Below are positions 1 through 7,847 of a stretch of 38,285 nucleotides of DNA, piece after piece. Location of the stretch: contig JACIWM010000001.1 in assembly GCA_014360945.1 (NCBI GenBank), forward strand, positions 1-38,285, read 5' to 3'. How positions within the stretch are numbered: position 1 is the stretch's first letter; each line of letters starts with the position of its first letter. Position numbers and translations under genes: made by a program. A model generated the notes under the pieces. It did no database searches. It saw only the letters and a program-made list of their open reading frames with translations, and was not told the DNA's origin. This DNA comes from Candidatus Bipolaricaulota bacterium (GTDB lineage Bacteria; Bipolaricaulota; Bipolaricaulia; Bipolaricaulales; Bipolaricaulaceae).

Positions 1-9
1 CGGAGATCG

Positions 10-525
10 TCAAGATTCAGCGTCATCTTCGGCCTCCATGATTTCTTTTAGGGATTTGCCGCGGCGCTTGGCCACCATCTCCGGACTTTCCAGCTGGGAA
101 AGGGCCACGAGGGTAGCCCGGGCCAGGTTCAAGGGGTTCGTGGAGCGGAGGGCCTTGGTGAGGATGTCCTTGATCCCGGCCATGCGGCACACCGCGCCCA
201 CGGTGCGACCGGCGATGACGCCCGTGCCCGGATAGGCTGGCCGCAAAAGAACCTTGGCCGCCCCATATTCGCCCATCACCTCATGGGGGATGGTCCCGTT
301 CACAATGGGGACATCAATCATGTTCTTCAGGGCATCCCGGATGGCCTGTTGCACGGCCTGGGGGATCTCTACGGACTTCCCCATGCCCACCCCCACCGTT
401 CCCGCGCCGGTTCCCACCACCACGACCACCCCGAAGCGCATGCGCTTTCCGCCCTTGGTGACCCGTCCCACGCGACGAATTTCGATGACCTCGTTCTGCA
501 GCTGTTCAGGAACGTGGGTGATCAA
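10..525 (-). CDS. rpsE: 30S ribosomal protein S5
   Basis: S5 binds 16S rRNA in the body of the small subunit and helps decoding accuracy. The 171-residue protein shows the double-stranded-RNA-binding N-terminal part (RRVGRVTKGGKRMRFG, then the glycine-rich VGMGKS) followed by the second S5 domain (GTGVIAGRTVGAVCRMAGIKDILTK). The start is a TTG whose last bases overlap the TGA of rplR, so translation is probably coupled. The stop lies ten bases from the window edge. The next gene of a canonical spc operon would be rpmD or rplO, which cannot be seen here. Confidence 0.97.
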   Translation of the reverse strand: MITHVPEQLQNEVIEIRRVGRVTKGGKRMRFGVVVVVGTGAGTVGVGMGKSVEIPQAVQQAIRDALKNMIDVPIVNGTIPHEVMGEYGAAKVLLRPAYPGTGVIAGRTVGAVCRMAGIKDILTKALRSTNPLNLARATLVALSQLESPEMVAKRRGKSLKEIMEAEDDAES

Positions 526-902
526 AACTCCAGCCCTCCCTCCCGGGCCGCCTCCGCCAGGGCCCGCACCTTCCCGTGATACGGATATCCACCGCGATCG
601 AACACGACCTTCTTTATCCCCTTCTCCAGGGCACGTTTGGCGATGAGGGCACCCACCAGGCGCGCCGCCTCGATGTTGTCGGAGTTAATTTTGTCGCGAA
701 TCTCCGGGTCCAAGGTGGAGGCGGCCACCAGAGTGCGGCTACCCTCAGGTGGGGTATCGTCGATGATTTGCGCATAGATGTGTTGAAGGCTTTTGAACAC
801 GCAAAGCCTCGGCCGCTCCGGCGTACCCTGGATCCGCCGCCGGATGCGCATGTGCCGCTTTATCCTTTGTTCATTCCGTGAAAGCCTGGCCATAGCGATC
901 AC
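522..902 (-). CDS. rplR: 50S ribosomal protein L18
   Basis: L18 binds 5S rRNA and links it to the 23S central protuberance. The 126-residue protein has the usual basic N-terminus (RIRRRIQGTPERPRLCVFKS), the IYAQIID segment and the conserved end (KKVVFDRGGYPYHGKVRALAEAAREGGL). I chose the GTG at 902 because it overlaps the rplF stop as GTGA and has a GGAG seven bases upstream. An in-frame ATG nine bases later (893) is a possible alternative and would remove three residues. Confidence 0.97.
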   Translation of the reverse strand: MIAMARLSRNEQRIKRHMRIRRRIQGTPERPRLCVFKSLQHIYAQIIDDTPPEGSRTLVAASTLDPEIRDKINSDNIEAARLVGALIAKRALEKGIKKVVFDRGGYPYHGKVRALAEAAREGGLEF

Positions 903-1444
903 GCCTTCGCTCCAAGTTTACCGACCTTGCGCACGATCTCTTCGCCTTTGTAGCGAATGCCCGTGCCCCGATAGGGCTCAGGCGGCTTGATTTTGCGGAT
1001 GTTCGCGGCCACCTGACCCACCAGGTACTTGTCGATGCCGCGCACGATGATCCGGGTGGGCTCGGGAACCTCCACCTCCACCCCTTCAGGGATGGGGAAG
1101 CGCACGGGATGAGAGAAGCCCAACTCCATCACCAAGGTCCGGCCCTCAAGCTTGGCCCGGTATCCCAGACCATGGATCTCCAATTCCTTTTCCCATTTCT
1201 TTGTCACACCCTGGACCATGTTGGCGATGAGGGCGCGATAAAGGCCGTGCCGGGCGCGGAAAGGCGCACGTTCACCCTTGCGCTCCACCACTACGTTTCC
1301 GTCCTCAACCTTGATGGACACGTACTCCGGCTCATAGGGGCAGCGCAGGGTGCCCAACGGCCCCTGCACCACCACCTCCCGGGGAAGGACTTCTACTTTA
1401 ACTCCGGCCGGCAGAGGAATCGGCTTCTTCCCGATCTTGGACAT
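899..1444 (-). CDS. rplF: 50S ribosomal protein L6
   Basis: L6 sits near the GTPase-associated region and the sarcin-ricin loop of the large subunit. The protein has 181 residues, normal for the family. It begins MSKIGKKPIPLP and ends with the L6 signature EPYRGTGIRYKGEEIVRKVGK. A GAGGTG ribosome binding site precedes the ATG. It overlaps rplR by four bases and follows rpsH after an eight-base gap. Confidence 0.98.
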   Translation of the reverse strand: MSKIGKKPIPLPAGVKVEVLPREVVVQGPLGTLRCPYEPEYVSIKVEDGNVVVERKGERAPFRARHGLYRALIANMVQGVTKKWEKELEIHGLGYRAKLEGRTLVMELGFSHPVRFPIPEGVEVEVPEPTRIIVRGIDKYLVGQVAANIRKIKPPEPYRGTGIRYKGEEIVRKVGKLGAKA

Positions 1445-1452
1445 CGTTCACC

Positions 1453-1863
1453 TCACCACACCTCGCAAATGATCTCCCCGCCGATTTGGCGCCGGCGGGC
1501 CTCCCGGTCGGTCATCACTCCTTGGGGGGTGGAAACGATGGCGATCCCCAGACCATGGTGGGGGCGGGGAAGCTCCCGGGCCCCGGCGTAGACGCGGCGG
1601 GCCGGGCGGCTCACCCGGCGAAGTCCGCGGATGGCTGGCCGCCATGTCCGGGTACCCTCCCGCAGATACTTAAGCTTGATCCGCAGAACCGGGTAACTTC
1701 GGCCCTTTTCCACCTCGTAGCCCTCGATGTACCCCTCCTCCGCGAGGACCCGGGCGATCTCCTCCTTCAAGCGGGAGGAGGGGAGCACGACCTCCGGCCG
1801 GCGGCGGGCCAGGGCGTTCCGGATACGGGTGAGCATGTCGGCAATGGGGTCATCGATGGTCAT
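1453..1863 (-). CDS. rpsH: 30S ribosomal protein S8
   Basis: S8 is a primary 16S rRNA binding protein of the platform and, in E. coli, the repressor of the spc operon. The N-terminus MTIDDPIADMLTRIRNA and the C-terminal GIAIVSTPQGVMTDREAR are diagnostic. I placed the start at the ATG at 1863, five bases after AGGAGG. An in-frame GTG at 1869 would lie inside that ribosome binding site. This gives 136 residues, close to the family norm of about 130. Confidence 0.97.
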   Translation of the reverse strand: MTIDDPIADMLTRIRNALARRRPEVVLPSSRLKEEIARVLAEEGYIEGYEVEKGRSYPVLRIKLKYLREGTRTWRPAIRGLRRVSRPARRVYAGARELPRPHHGLGIAIVSTPQGVMTDREARRRQIGGEIICEVW

Positions 1864-1872
1864 CGCCACCTC

Positions 1873-2058
1873 CTACCATGAAGCCTTCTTCACGCCAGGG
1901 AGTTGTCCTTCCAGGGCGAGTTTGCGGAAGCACATGCGGCATAACCCAAAATCCCGAATATACCCGCGGGGCCGGCCGCACAAAAGGCAGCGGTTGCGGT
2001 GCCGCACCCGGAACTTCGGCGGCTTTTTCATCTTCTCGATCTTGCACTTGCGCGCCAT
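1873..2058 (-). CDS. rpsN: 30S ribosomal protein S14, zinc-binding type Z
   Basis: S14 assembles late into the head of the 30S subunit. This is the short 61-residue zinc form: Cys24, Cys27, Cys40 and Cys43 make a CxxC-x12-CxxC site (CLLCGRPRGYIRDFGLCRMC). The longer zinc-free form of Proteobacteria lacks these cysteines. An upstream in-frame extension exists, but MARKCKIEK at 2058 is the family start and follows a purine-rich ribosome binding site. It starts eight bases after the rplE stop. Confidence 0.97.
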   Translation of the reverse strand: MARKCKIEKMKKPPKFRVRHRNRCLLCGRPRGYIRDFGLCRMCFRKLALEGQLPGVKKASW

Positions 2059-2066
2059 CTTCCCCC

Positions 2067-2603
2067 CTAATTCTTCCGGAACGGACAACCCAAGGCCGCA
2101 AGGAGGTGATAAGCCTCCTCATCGGTCTTGGCCGTGGTCACGATTACCACGTCCATCCCCTGGGGCCGCACCACATCGTCGAAGCTCACCTCGGGGAAGG
2201 CCATCTGATCGGGGATGCCGATGGAGAGGTTGCCGCGGCCGTCGAAGGAGTTGGGATCAACGCCTTTGAAATCACGGATGCCTGGAAGAACCACGCGGAA
2301 GAGCTTGTTCAAAAACTCGTAGGCCCGCACCCCACGTAGGGTCACCATGCACCCGATGGCATCGCCCTTTTTGATCTTGAAATCGGAGATGGCCCTCTTG
2401 GCCCGGGTGATCACGGGCTTTTGCCCGGTGATCTGGGCCAGATTCTTCATAGCCCCCTCCAGGACCTTGGGGTCGTCGTGTTTTCCCACTCCCATATTGA
2501 TCACGACCTTTTCGATCTTGGGGACCTGCATGACGTTCTTGTACCCAAGCTCCTTCATGAGCTTGGGCACGATCTCCTTTTTGTAGCGCTCGTAGAGGAG
2601 CAT
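2067..2603 (-). CDS. rplE: 50S ribosomal protein L5
   Basis: L5 binds 5S rRNA and contacts the P-site tRNA. From the ATG at 2603 the protein is 178 residues, the family length, and begins MLLYERYKKEIVPKLM. It carries PKIEKVVINMGVG, GQKPVITRAKRAISDFKI and GIPDQMAFPEV. The reading frame stays open 90 bases further upstream, but that part lies inside rplX and has no L5 similarity, so I left it out. It follows rplX after four bases. Confidence 0.97.
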   Translation of the reverse strand: MLLYERYKKEIVPKLMKELGYKNVMQVPKIEKVVINMGVGKHDDPKVLEGAMKNLAQITGQKPVITRAKRAISDFKIKKGDAIGCMVTLRGVRAYEFLNKLFRVVLPGIRDFKGVDPNSFDGRGNLSIGIPDQMAFPEVSFDDVVRPQGMDVVIVTTAKTDEEAYHLLAALGCPFRKN

Positions 2604-2607
2604 GGCC

Positions 2608-2919
2608 TTATGGGAAAGTGGCTCCGCACTGTTTGCACCGCCGGAGCTTGCGGCCCTCGACCCAGGCGAACCCGATGCGCGTGGGAACACCACATTCTGG
2701 GCAGATGACCTTCACGTTGGAGATGTGGATGGGTGCTTCCTTCTTGATGATGCCCGGCTCGCGCACCGTGGCCGTGGGGCGCTGATGTTTAGTGACAATG
2801 TTCACACCTTCCACCAGCACCCGATTCTCGTCGGGAAAGACCCGCAGGACCTTCCCGATCTTCCCCCGGTCGTCGCCGGAGATGACCTTTACGCGATCGC
2901 CCTTTTTGACCTTGGCCAT
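2608..2919 (-). CDS. rplX: 50S ribosomal protein L24 with zinc-ribbon tail
   Basis: L24 is an assembly initiator of the large subunit and sits near the peptide exit. The N-terminal KOW motif (KKGDRVKVISGDDRGKIGKV) is clear. The 103-residue protein ends with Cys73, Cys76, Cys95 and Cys98 (CPECGVPTRIG, then RRCKQCGATF). This is the zinc-ribbon version found in several thermophiles and Gram-positive lineages. The ATG follows AGGAGAGGGAA. Confidence 0.97.
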   Translation of the reverse strand: MAKVKKGDRVKVISGDDRGKIGKVLRVFPDENRVLVEGVNIVTKHQRPTATVREPGIIKKEAPIHISNVKVICPECGVPTRIGFAWVEGRKLRRCKQCGATFP

Positions 2920-2928
2920 TTCCCTCTC

Positions 2929-3294
2929 CTACACCACTTCCGGGGCGAGGGAGATGATGCGCATCATTCCTTTTTCCCGGAGCTCCCGCGCCACCGGCCC
3001 AAAAACACGAGTCCCGATGGGCTGCAAGTTTTTGTCCACCAGGACCACAGCATTGTCGTCAAAACGGATGGTGCTGCCGTCGGCGCGGCGGTAAGCCTGA
3101 CGGGTGCGCACCACCACCCCGCGCACGATATCGCCCTTGTCGAACTCTGAAGTGGGAAGCCTTTTTTTCACCGTAGCCACGATGATATCCCCGATCTCCG
3201 CCTTGCGCTTTTTGCCCAAGACGTTGATGCACTCCACCTCTCTCACTCCGGTGTTGTCGGCCACTACGAGTCTTGTGCGTAGCTGCACAGCCAT
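2929..3294 (-). CDS. rplN: 50S ribosomal protein L14
   Basis: L14 lies at the subunit interface, contacts 16S rRNA, and is the binding site of the silencing factor RsfS. The protein has 121 residues and is highly conserved: RLVVADNTGVREVECINVLG, IGDIIVATVKK, DNAVVLVDKNLQPIGTRVFGPVARELRE and the end ISLAPEVV. It follows rpsQ after two bases, so the pair is probably translationally coupled. Confidence 0.98.
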   Translation of the reverse strand: MAVQLRTRLVVADNTGVREVECINVLGKKRKAEIGDIIVATVKKRLPTSEFDKGDIVRGVVVRTRQAYRRADGSTIRFDDNAVVLVDKNLQPIGTRVFGPVARELREKGMMRIISLAPEVV

Positions 3295-3296
3295 GG

Positions 3297-3545
3297 CTAC
3301 TCTCCGCGGCGGATGATCTCCACCAGCCGCCAGCGCTTGAGCTTCGATAGCGGCCGGGTCTCCTCAATCCGCACCAAGTCCCCAACGCGAGCCTGTTGAT
3401 TCTCGTCGTGGACATAGTACTTGGTGCGGCGCCGAACGTGTTTGTGGTAGAGGGGATGCTCCACAAGCCTGTCCTCCACCACCACGATCGTTTTCTGCAT
3501 CTTGTCGCTCACCACCACACCGATGCGTTGTTTGCGCCTACCCAT
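3297..3545 (-). CDS. rpsQ: 30S ribosomal protein S17
   Basis: S17 is an OB-fold primary 16S rRNA binder in the lower body of the 30S subunit. The 82 residues include GVVVSDKMQKTIVVVEDRLVEHPLYHK and VRIEETRPLSKLKRWRLVEI, both characteristic. Its ATG lies inside the end of rpmC, giving an eight-base overlap (ATGGGTAG). Confidence 0.97.
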   Translation of the reverse strand: MGRRKQRIGVVVSDKMQKTIVVVEDRLVEHPLYHKHVRRRTKYYVHDENQQARVGDLVRIEETRPLSKLKRWRLVEIIRRGE

Positions 3546-3735
3546 AGCGCACCCCCCGCTCCCGGAGTATCGTGAGGGCGCGAGCGATGTCCCGCTTGGT
3601 CTTCTTTATTTCCGCGGTATTGGTGAGTTGTCCCGAAGCCAGCTGGAACCGGAGGTTCAGGAGCTTCCTCTTCCATTCCTGAACCCTTTGCATCAATTCC
3701 TCGTTTGTGAGTTCTCGTAGGTCCCGGGCCTTCAT
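3538..3735 (-). CDS. rpmC: 50S ribosomal protein L29
   Basis: L29 is a two-helix protein near the exit tunnel and part of the docking site for trigger factor and SRP. Its 65 residues begin MKARDLRELTNEEL and contain LLNLRFQLASGQL and TKRDIARALTIL, the family pattern. It overlaps rplP by four bases (ATGA) and rpsQ by eight. Confidence 0.97.
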   Translation of the reverse strand: MKARDLRELTNEELMQRVQEWKRKLLNLRFQLASGQLTNTAEIKKTKRDIARALTILRERGVRYG

Positions 3736-4163
3736 CCGGCCACCCCCAAGTGAATCCGGCGGGCCAGCTTCGTGGCGATGGGAAGCTTTGCCGAGACCTT
3801 GCGATGGATCTCCTTGGCCTCCTCTTCGCTCACCCCGGTGAACTCAAAGAGGATCTGCCCGGGTTTCACCACCGCCACCCAGCCCGCCACATCACCCTTG
3901 CCCTTTCCCATCCGGGATTCCGCGGGTTTTTTGGTGTAGGGCTTATCGGGAAAGACCCGCACCCAAACCTTTCCCTTCGGGGTGGAGCGGGCAAGGACTG
4001 TGCGGGCGGCCTCGATCTGTTGGGCCGTGAGCCACACTGGCTCCAGGGCCTGAATCCCGTAATCTCCGAAGGCCACAGTGTTTCCCCGGCTGGCCTTGCC
4101 TTTGATGTGGCGACCTTTTTGTTGCTTTCGGTATTTCGTGCGTTTAGGAGCTAAAAGCGCCAT
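3732..4163 (-). CDS. rplP: 50S ribosomal protein L16
   Basis: L16 organises the A-site region of the peptidyl transferase centre. The protein has 143 residues. Signature parts are MALLAPKRTKYRKQQKGR, the TSR-like loop segment ESRMGKGKGD around residue 85, and the end KLARRIHLGV. The TAG of rpsC is immediately followed by the ATG of this gene with no gap. Confidence 0.98.
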   Translation of the reverse strand: MALLAPKRTKYRKQQKGRHIKGKASRGNTVAFGDYGIQALEPVWLTAQQIEAARTVLARSTPKGKVWVRVFPDKPYTKKPAESRMGKGKGDVAGWVAVVKPGQILFEFTGVSEEEAKEIHRKVSAKLPIATKLARRIHLGVAG

Positions 4164-4823
4164 CTACTCCACCTCCGCCCGCTTCTCTTTAATGGTCCAA
4201 ATCTCTCCGCGGAACACCCAGGCCTTGACCCCAATCACTCCGTACTTGGTCCAGGCAATGGCGAGACCGTAGTCCACATCCGCTCGTAAGGTTTGGAGGG
4301 GGATCCTTCCCTCCTTTATCTCCACGGAACGGGCCAACTCCGCGCCGCCCAGGCGGCCAGAGACGCGAATTTTCACGCCCTGGGCCCCGGCGGCTATGAC
4401 CCGCCGCACCGCCTGCTTCATGGCCCGATAGGGGTTGACCCGGTTTTCGATCTGGAACGCTACGTCCTGAGCGACAAGGGGCGCCTCGAGTTCAGGTTTG
4501 TCCACTTCTATAACATGAACCACGATCTCCCGGCCCGTGAGTTTTTTCAGGCGCTCCTGAAGGGCCATGATCTCCGCCCCGCCACGGCCGATGATGATCC
4601 CCGGCCGGGCCGCACGGATGGTGACCTTGGCCCGGGCGTCCGTGGCCCGCTCGATGAGGACCTCCGCCACCCCCGCGCCGCGATAAGTCTTCTCAATGTG
4701 ATCGCGGATCCGCCGGTCCTCCACCACGTAAACGGGAACCTTGCCCTTCGGGGCAAACCAGGTGGACCGCCATTTGCGGAGGACTCCCAGGCGAAATCCC
4801 ACGGGATGCGTCTTCTGGCCCAT
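4164..4823 (-). CDS. rpsC: 30S ribosomal protein S3
   Basis: S3 lines the mRNA entry channel and has helicase-like activity. The 219 residues start MGQKTHPVGFRLGVLRKW. A KH domain carries the GxxG loop (IIIGRGGAEI) in the first half, and the conserved C-terminal domain has GVKIRVSGRLGGAELAR and DYGLAIAWTKYGVIGVKAW. The start overlaps the rplV stop by one base (TAATG). Confidence 0.98.
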   Translation of the reverse strand: MGQKTHPVGFRLGVLRKWRSTWFAPKGKVPVYVVEDRRIRDHIEKTYRGAGVAEVLIERATDARAKVTIRAARPGIIIGRGGAEIMALQERLKKLTGREIVVHVIEVDKPELEAPLVAQDVAFQIENRVNPYRAMKQAVRRVIAAGAQGVKIRVSGRLGGAELARSVEIKEGRIPLQTLRADVDYGLAIAWTKYGVIGVKAWVFRGEIWTIKEKRAEVE

Positions 4824-5164
4824 TACCCCTCCTTCTCCCCTACCACAATGGTGATGTGGGAAAGTCGCCTCTGGATGATGTCCGCGCGCCCAAAGGCCCG
4901 GGGGTTCAGGCGCTTTAGGCGCGGGCCCTCATCCACATAGGCCTTCACCACCCACAATCTCGTCTCGTCCATCTCAAAGTTGTTCACGGCGTTGGCCACC
5001 GCCGAATCCAGAACCTTTTTAATAATGCGGGCCGCCTTCTTTGGGGAGAGGGCGAGGAGGCGTCGGGCCTCGGCCACCGGCTTCCCCCGAATCTCGTTGA
5101 TCACCAGCCTCGCCTTGAGGGGCGAGACCCGCACGAATCTGGCGCGCGCCACGGCCTCCCGCAT
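4823..5164 (-). CDS. rplV: 50S ribosomal protein L22
   Basis: L22 lines the peptide exit tunnel with a long beta hairpin. The protein has 113 residues, the family length. It shows FVRVSPLKARLVINEIRG, ALSPKKAARIIKKVLDSAVANA and the hairpin region RLKRLNPRAFGRADIIQRRLSHITIVV. The hairpin tip reads RLNPRAFGRAD, of normal length, so there is no sign of macrolide-resistance insertions or deletions. Confidence 0.97.
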   Translation of the reverse strand: MREAVARARFVRVSPLKARLVINEIRGKPVAEARRLLALSPKKAARIIKKVLDSAVANAVNNFEMDETRLWVVKAYVDEGPRLKRLNPRAFGRADIIQRRLSHITIVVGEKEG

Positions 5165-5174
5165 GCCCCACCCC

Positions 5175-5459
5175 CTACTTCGGCGCCGGCGGGGTCTTCT
5201 TCTTCATCCCGCCGTGGGCTCGGAACGTCCGGGTGGGCGCAAACTCCCCAAGCCGGTGCCCCACCATGGCCTCGGTGATCCGCACCGGAACATGGGTCCG
5301 GCCGTTGTGGACGTAAATGGTCAAGCCCACCATCTCCGGAGTGATGGTGGAGGCCCTGGACCAGGTTCGGATCTCGCTGATCAACCCCCGTTTGAATTTC
5401 TCGACCTTCTCGATGAGGGTTGGATCCACAAACGGCCCCTTTTTCCTGGACCTCGCCAT
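5175..5459 (-). CDS. rpsS: 30S ribosomal protein S19
   Basis: S19 is a head protein of the 30S subunit that pairs with S13. From the ATG at 5459 it has 94 residues and begins MARSRKKGPFVDP. It has VHNGRTHVPVRITEAMVGHRLGEFAPTRTF, an almost invariant segment. The frame is open further upstream, but that part overlaps rplB and has no S19 similarity. The chosen ATG overlaps the rplB TGA by one base. Confidence 0.97.
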   Translation of the reverse strand: MARSRKKGPFVDPTLIEKVEKFKRGLISEIRTWSRASTITPEMVGLTIYVHNGRTHVPVRITEAMVGHRLGEFAPTRTFRAHGGMKKKTPPAPK

Positions 5460-6289
5460 CACTTCCTCCTCTTCCTCGGTTGGATGATCAATTTGTCCGA
5501 GGGCTTCCGCTTCCGGGTGGGCACGCCGCGGGCGGGCTTGCCCCACGGGGTCTTGGGCGGCCGGCCCTCGCCGGTGCGGCCCTCGCCACCGCCGTGAGGG
5601 TGGTCATCGGCGCCCATGGCCGTGCCCCGCACCGCCGGCCTCCATCCCTTGTTGCGCCGCCGGCCAGCCTTCCCGTACTTCACGTTCTTGTGGTCCGGAT
5701 TGGAGACCTGGCCCACCGTGGCCATGCACTCGGGATGGAAGACCCGGACCTCGCCGGAAGGGAGACGAAGAATAACCCGATCCTCTTCCTTGCTCAACAC
5801 CTGGGCCGCTGTGCCCGCTGCCCGCGCGATCTTCCCGCCCGAGCCGGGATAGAACTCCACGTTGTGCACCAGGGTCCCGGACGGGATCTTTTTTAGGGGC
5901 AGGGCGTTCCCGGGTTTTGGCTCCACGTCCTCCCCAGCCACCACCGTGTCGCCTACTTTGAGCTCCACGGGGGTGATGATGTAGCGCTTATCCCCATCGG
6001 CATAGTGAAGGAGACTGATCCATGCGGAGCGGTTGGGGTCGTATTCGATGGAAACCACTTTGGCCGGGATCCCCTTCTTTTCCCGGTAGAAATCGATGAG
6101 ACGGTAGAGGCGCTTGTGGCCGCCGCCCCGGTGCCGCACGGTGACGCGGCCTTGATTGTTGCGGCCGGCGTGCCGCTTAAGCGGCACCACCAGGCTTTTC
6201 TCCGGCTCATCCGTGGTGAGTTCGGAGAAATCCGGAAGGACGGCGTGCCTTTGTCCGGGCGTGACTGGCTTCAGTTTCTTTAGTCCCAT
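5459..6289 (-). CDS. rplB: 50S ribosomal protein L2
   Basis: L2 is needed for subunit association and lies close to the peptidyl transferase centre. The protein has 276 residues. It contains RNNQGRVTVRHRGGGHKR, the SH3-like middle part, and the C-terminal loop DHPHGGGEGR, in which His230 matches E. coli His229. The residues just before this loop read Met225-Gly-Ala-Asp-Asp, where most bacteria have Met-Asn-Pro-Val-Asp. That is an uncommon change in a very conserved place. The upstream ribosome binding site (GGGGTGAT) is weak. Confidence 0.98.
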   Translation of the reverse strand: MGLKKLKPVTPGQRHAVLPDFSELTTDEPEKSLVVPLKRHAGRNNQGRVTVRHRGGGHKRLYRLIDFYREKKGIPAKVVSIEYDPNRSAWISLLHYADGDKRYIITPVELKVGDTVVAGEDVEPKPGNALPLKKIPSGTLVHNVEFYPGSGGKIARAAGTAAQVLSKEEDRVILRLPSGEVRVFHPECMATVGQVSNPDHKNVKYGKAGRRRNKGWRPAVRGTAMGADDHPHGGGEGRTGEGRPPKTPWGKPARGVPTRKRKPSDKLIIQPRKRRK

Positions 6290-6295
6290 GCGGTA

Positions 6296-6589
6296 TCACC
6301 CCGTGATCTCGATCTTGTGGCCGGGCGCGAGCTTCACCACCGCCCGTTTTTCCCGCTTCGTCCGGCCGTGCCGGCGATCCAAGCGGGTCCGCCGCGGCTT
6401 CCCCGGCCGATACATCGTCCACACTTTCTCCACCTTCACCCTGAACAGCTCCTCCACGGCCTGGCGGATCTCCGGCTTTGTGGCATCCGGATGCACCTCA
6501 AACGTGTACTTCCCCAACTCCATCTCCCGCCAAGTCTTCTCCGAAAGGATCGGACGGATGATGATGTCCTCAGGCGCCAACTTGGGCAT
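6296..6589 (-). CDS. rplW: 50S ribosomal protein L23
   Basis: L23 is the main docking site for trigger factor and SRP at the tunnel exit. The 97 residues contain IIIRPILSEKTW near the start and the RRTRLDRRHGRTKREKRAVV loop. The ATG at 6589 is six bases after AAGGAGGT, a strong ribosome binding site. The start is therefore well supported even though it lies 20 bases inside the end of rplD. Confidence 0.97.
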   Translation of the reverse strand: MPKLAPEDIIIRPILSEKTWREMELGKYTFEVHPDATKPEIRQAVEELFRVKVEKVWTMYRPGKPRRTRLDRRHGRTKREKRAVVKLAPGHKIEITG

Positions 6590-7223
6590 GGCTCAACCTC
6601 CTTGTGAGGGCCTCTACAGCTTTTTCTGTAAGAAGAAGGGCGTCATGTTCCAGGACTACGTAAGCATGGAGGAGGTCAGCGCGGTAGCACTCCACCCCGG
6701 GAATGTTGGAGAAGGACTTGTACACGGGGATGTGGTACTCCTCGGGAGCCACGACCACCAAGGTTTTCTCGGGCAGGCCCAGCTTGGAAATAAGGGCGAT
6801 GGCATCCTTGGTGCGCGGCCGGGAGAAGCCCAATCGATCGATGAGGAAGACCCGCTCTTCTTGGGCCCGGGCGGAAAGGGCGGAGAGGAGAGCCTTCCGT
6901 CGCATCTTCTTGGGAAGGTCCAGGTCCCAATCCCGGGGTTTAGGGCCGAATGTCACTCCGCCGTGGCGCCAAAGAGGGGAGCGGATGGAGCCATGGCGGG
7001 CGCGGCCTGTGTGCTTCTGGGGCCAGGGCTTGCGACCGCCGCCGGAGACCTCGCCCCGGTCCTTCGTGGAGGCCGTGCCCTGCCGCACGTTGGCAAGATG
7101 GGTGCGCACCGCCCGCCAAAGGAGGTCCAAAGAGACCTCCACCCCGAAAACCTCGGGCGGAAGCTCCACCTCCACCGGCGGCGCCTCAAGGTTGTCGAAC
7201 CGGAAAAGTTTAGCTTTCGGCAT
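6570..7223 (-). CDS. rplD: 50S ribosomal protein L4
   Basis: L4 reaches into the exit tunnel and in E. coli also represses the S10 operon. The 217 residues show the extended loop RQGTASTKDRGEVSGGGRKPWPQ followed by TGRARHGSIRSP, then KMRRKALLSALSA. It overlaps rplW by 20 bases at its end and rplC by 14 bases at its start, so the three genes are tightly packed. Confidence 0.97.
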   Translation of the reverse strand: MPKAKLFRFDNLEAPPVEVELPPEVFGVEVSLDLLWRAVRTHLANVRQGTASTKDRGEVSGGGRKPWPQKHTGRARHGSIRSPLWRHGGVTFGPKPRDWDLDLPKKMRRKALLSALSARAQEERVFLIDRLGFSRPRTKDAIALISKLGLPEKTLVVVAPEEYHIPVYKSFSNIPGVECYRADLLHAYVVLEHDALLLTEKAVEALTRRLSHAQVGA

Positions 7224-7839
7224 GGTGCTTCCTTATCTTGAGTATTCCCGAGCGCGGACCGGGAACGGAGCCTTTAAGCACGAGGAGGCTATGCTCCTTG
7301 TCCACGGCCAGGACCTGGAGATTGCGCACGGTCACGCGCTCCGCGCCGTAGTGGCCGGGGTAGTGTTTGCCCTTGACCACCTTGCGCAAGCCCATGGGGC
7401 CCGCTGTTCCCGGCCGGCGGATCCATTTGTGGCCGTGGGACCCAGGTCGACTGTGAAAACCCCAGCGCTTGATGGTTCCAGAGAAACCCCGGCCCTTCGA
7501 AATCCCGGTCACGTCCACTAGTTCCCCTTCGGAGAAAATTTCCACTCCGACTTCCTGACCCACCGCGTATTTGGTGGGATCGGGAACTTTCACCTCAAAC
7601 AAGAATCGGCGGGGGGCAACCCCGGCCTTCTGGAAATGGCCGAGGAGAGGTTTTGTGACCTTACGTTCCTCCACGGCCACGGCGCCAAGCTGGAGGGCAG
7701 AATATCCGTCCTTTTCGGGGGTCTTTATCTGCACCACCACCGCCGGCTCCACCTGCACCACCGTGGCCGCCAGGGCCCGACCCTCCCCGTCGAACCACTG
7801 GGTCATCCCCACTTTCCTTCCCAGCATCACCCATGTCAT
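7210..7839 (-). CDS. rplC: 50S ribosomal protein L3
   Basis: L3 starts large-subunit assembly, and its long loop reaches the peptidyl transferase centre. Diagnostic parts are LGRKVGMTQWF, DVTGISKGRGFSGTIKRW and the GSHGHKWIRRPGTAGPMG loop. I preferred the ATG at 7839 (MTWVMLGRK, 209 residues), which has GAGGG six bases upstream. A GTG at 7851 overlaps the rpsJ stop as GTGA and would add four residues. Both are possible. Confidence 0.96.
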   Translation of the reverse strand: MTWVMLGRKVGMTQWFDGEGRALAATVVQVEPAVVVQIKTPEKDGYSALQLGAVAVEERKVTKPLLGHFQKAGVAPRRFLFEVKVPDPTKYAVGQEVGVEIFSEGELVDVTGISKGRGFSGTIKRWGFHSRPGSHGHKWIRRPGTAGPMGLRKVVKGKHYPGHYGAERVTVRNLQVLAVDKEHSLLVLKGSVPGPRSGILKIRKHHAES

Positions 7840-7847
7840 GGCGTCCC

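Noticed and set aside
6156..7241. A 361-codon open frame on the plus strand
   Set aside because: It runs antisense across rplW and rplD and the 5-prime end of rplB. It has no ribosome binding site or recognisable protein.
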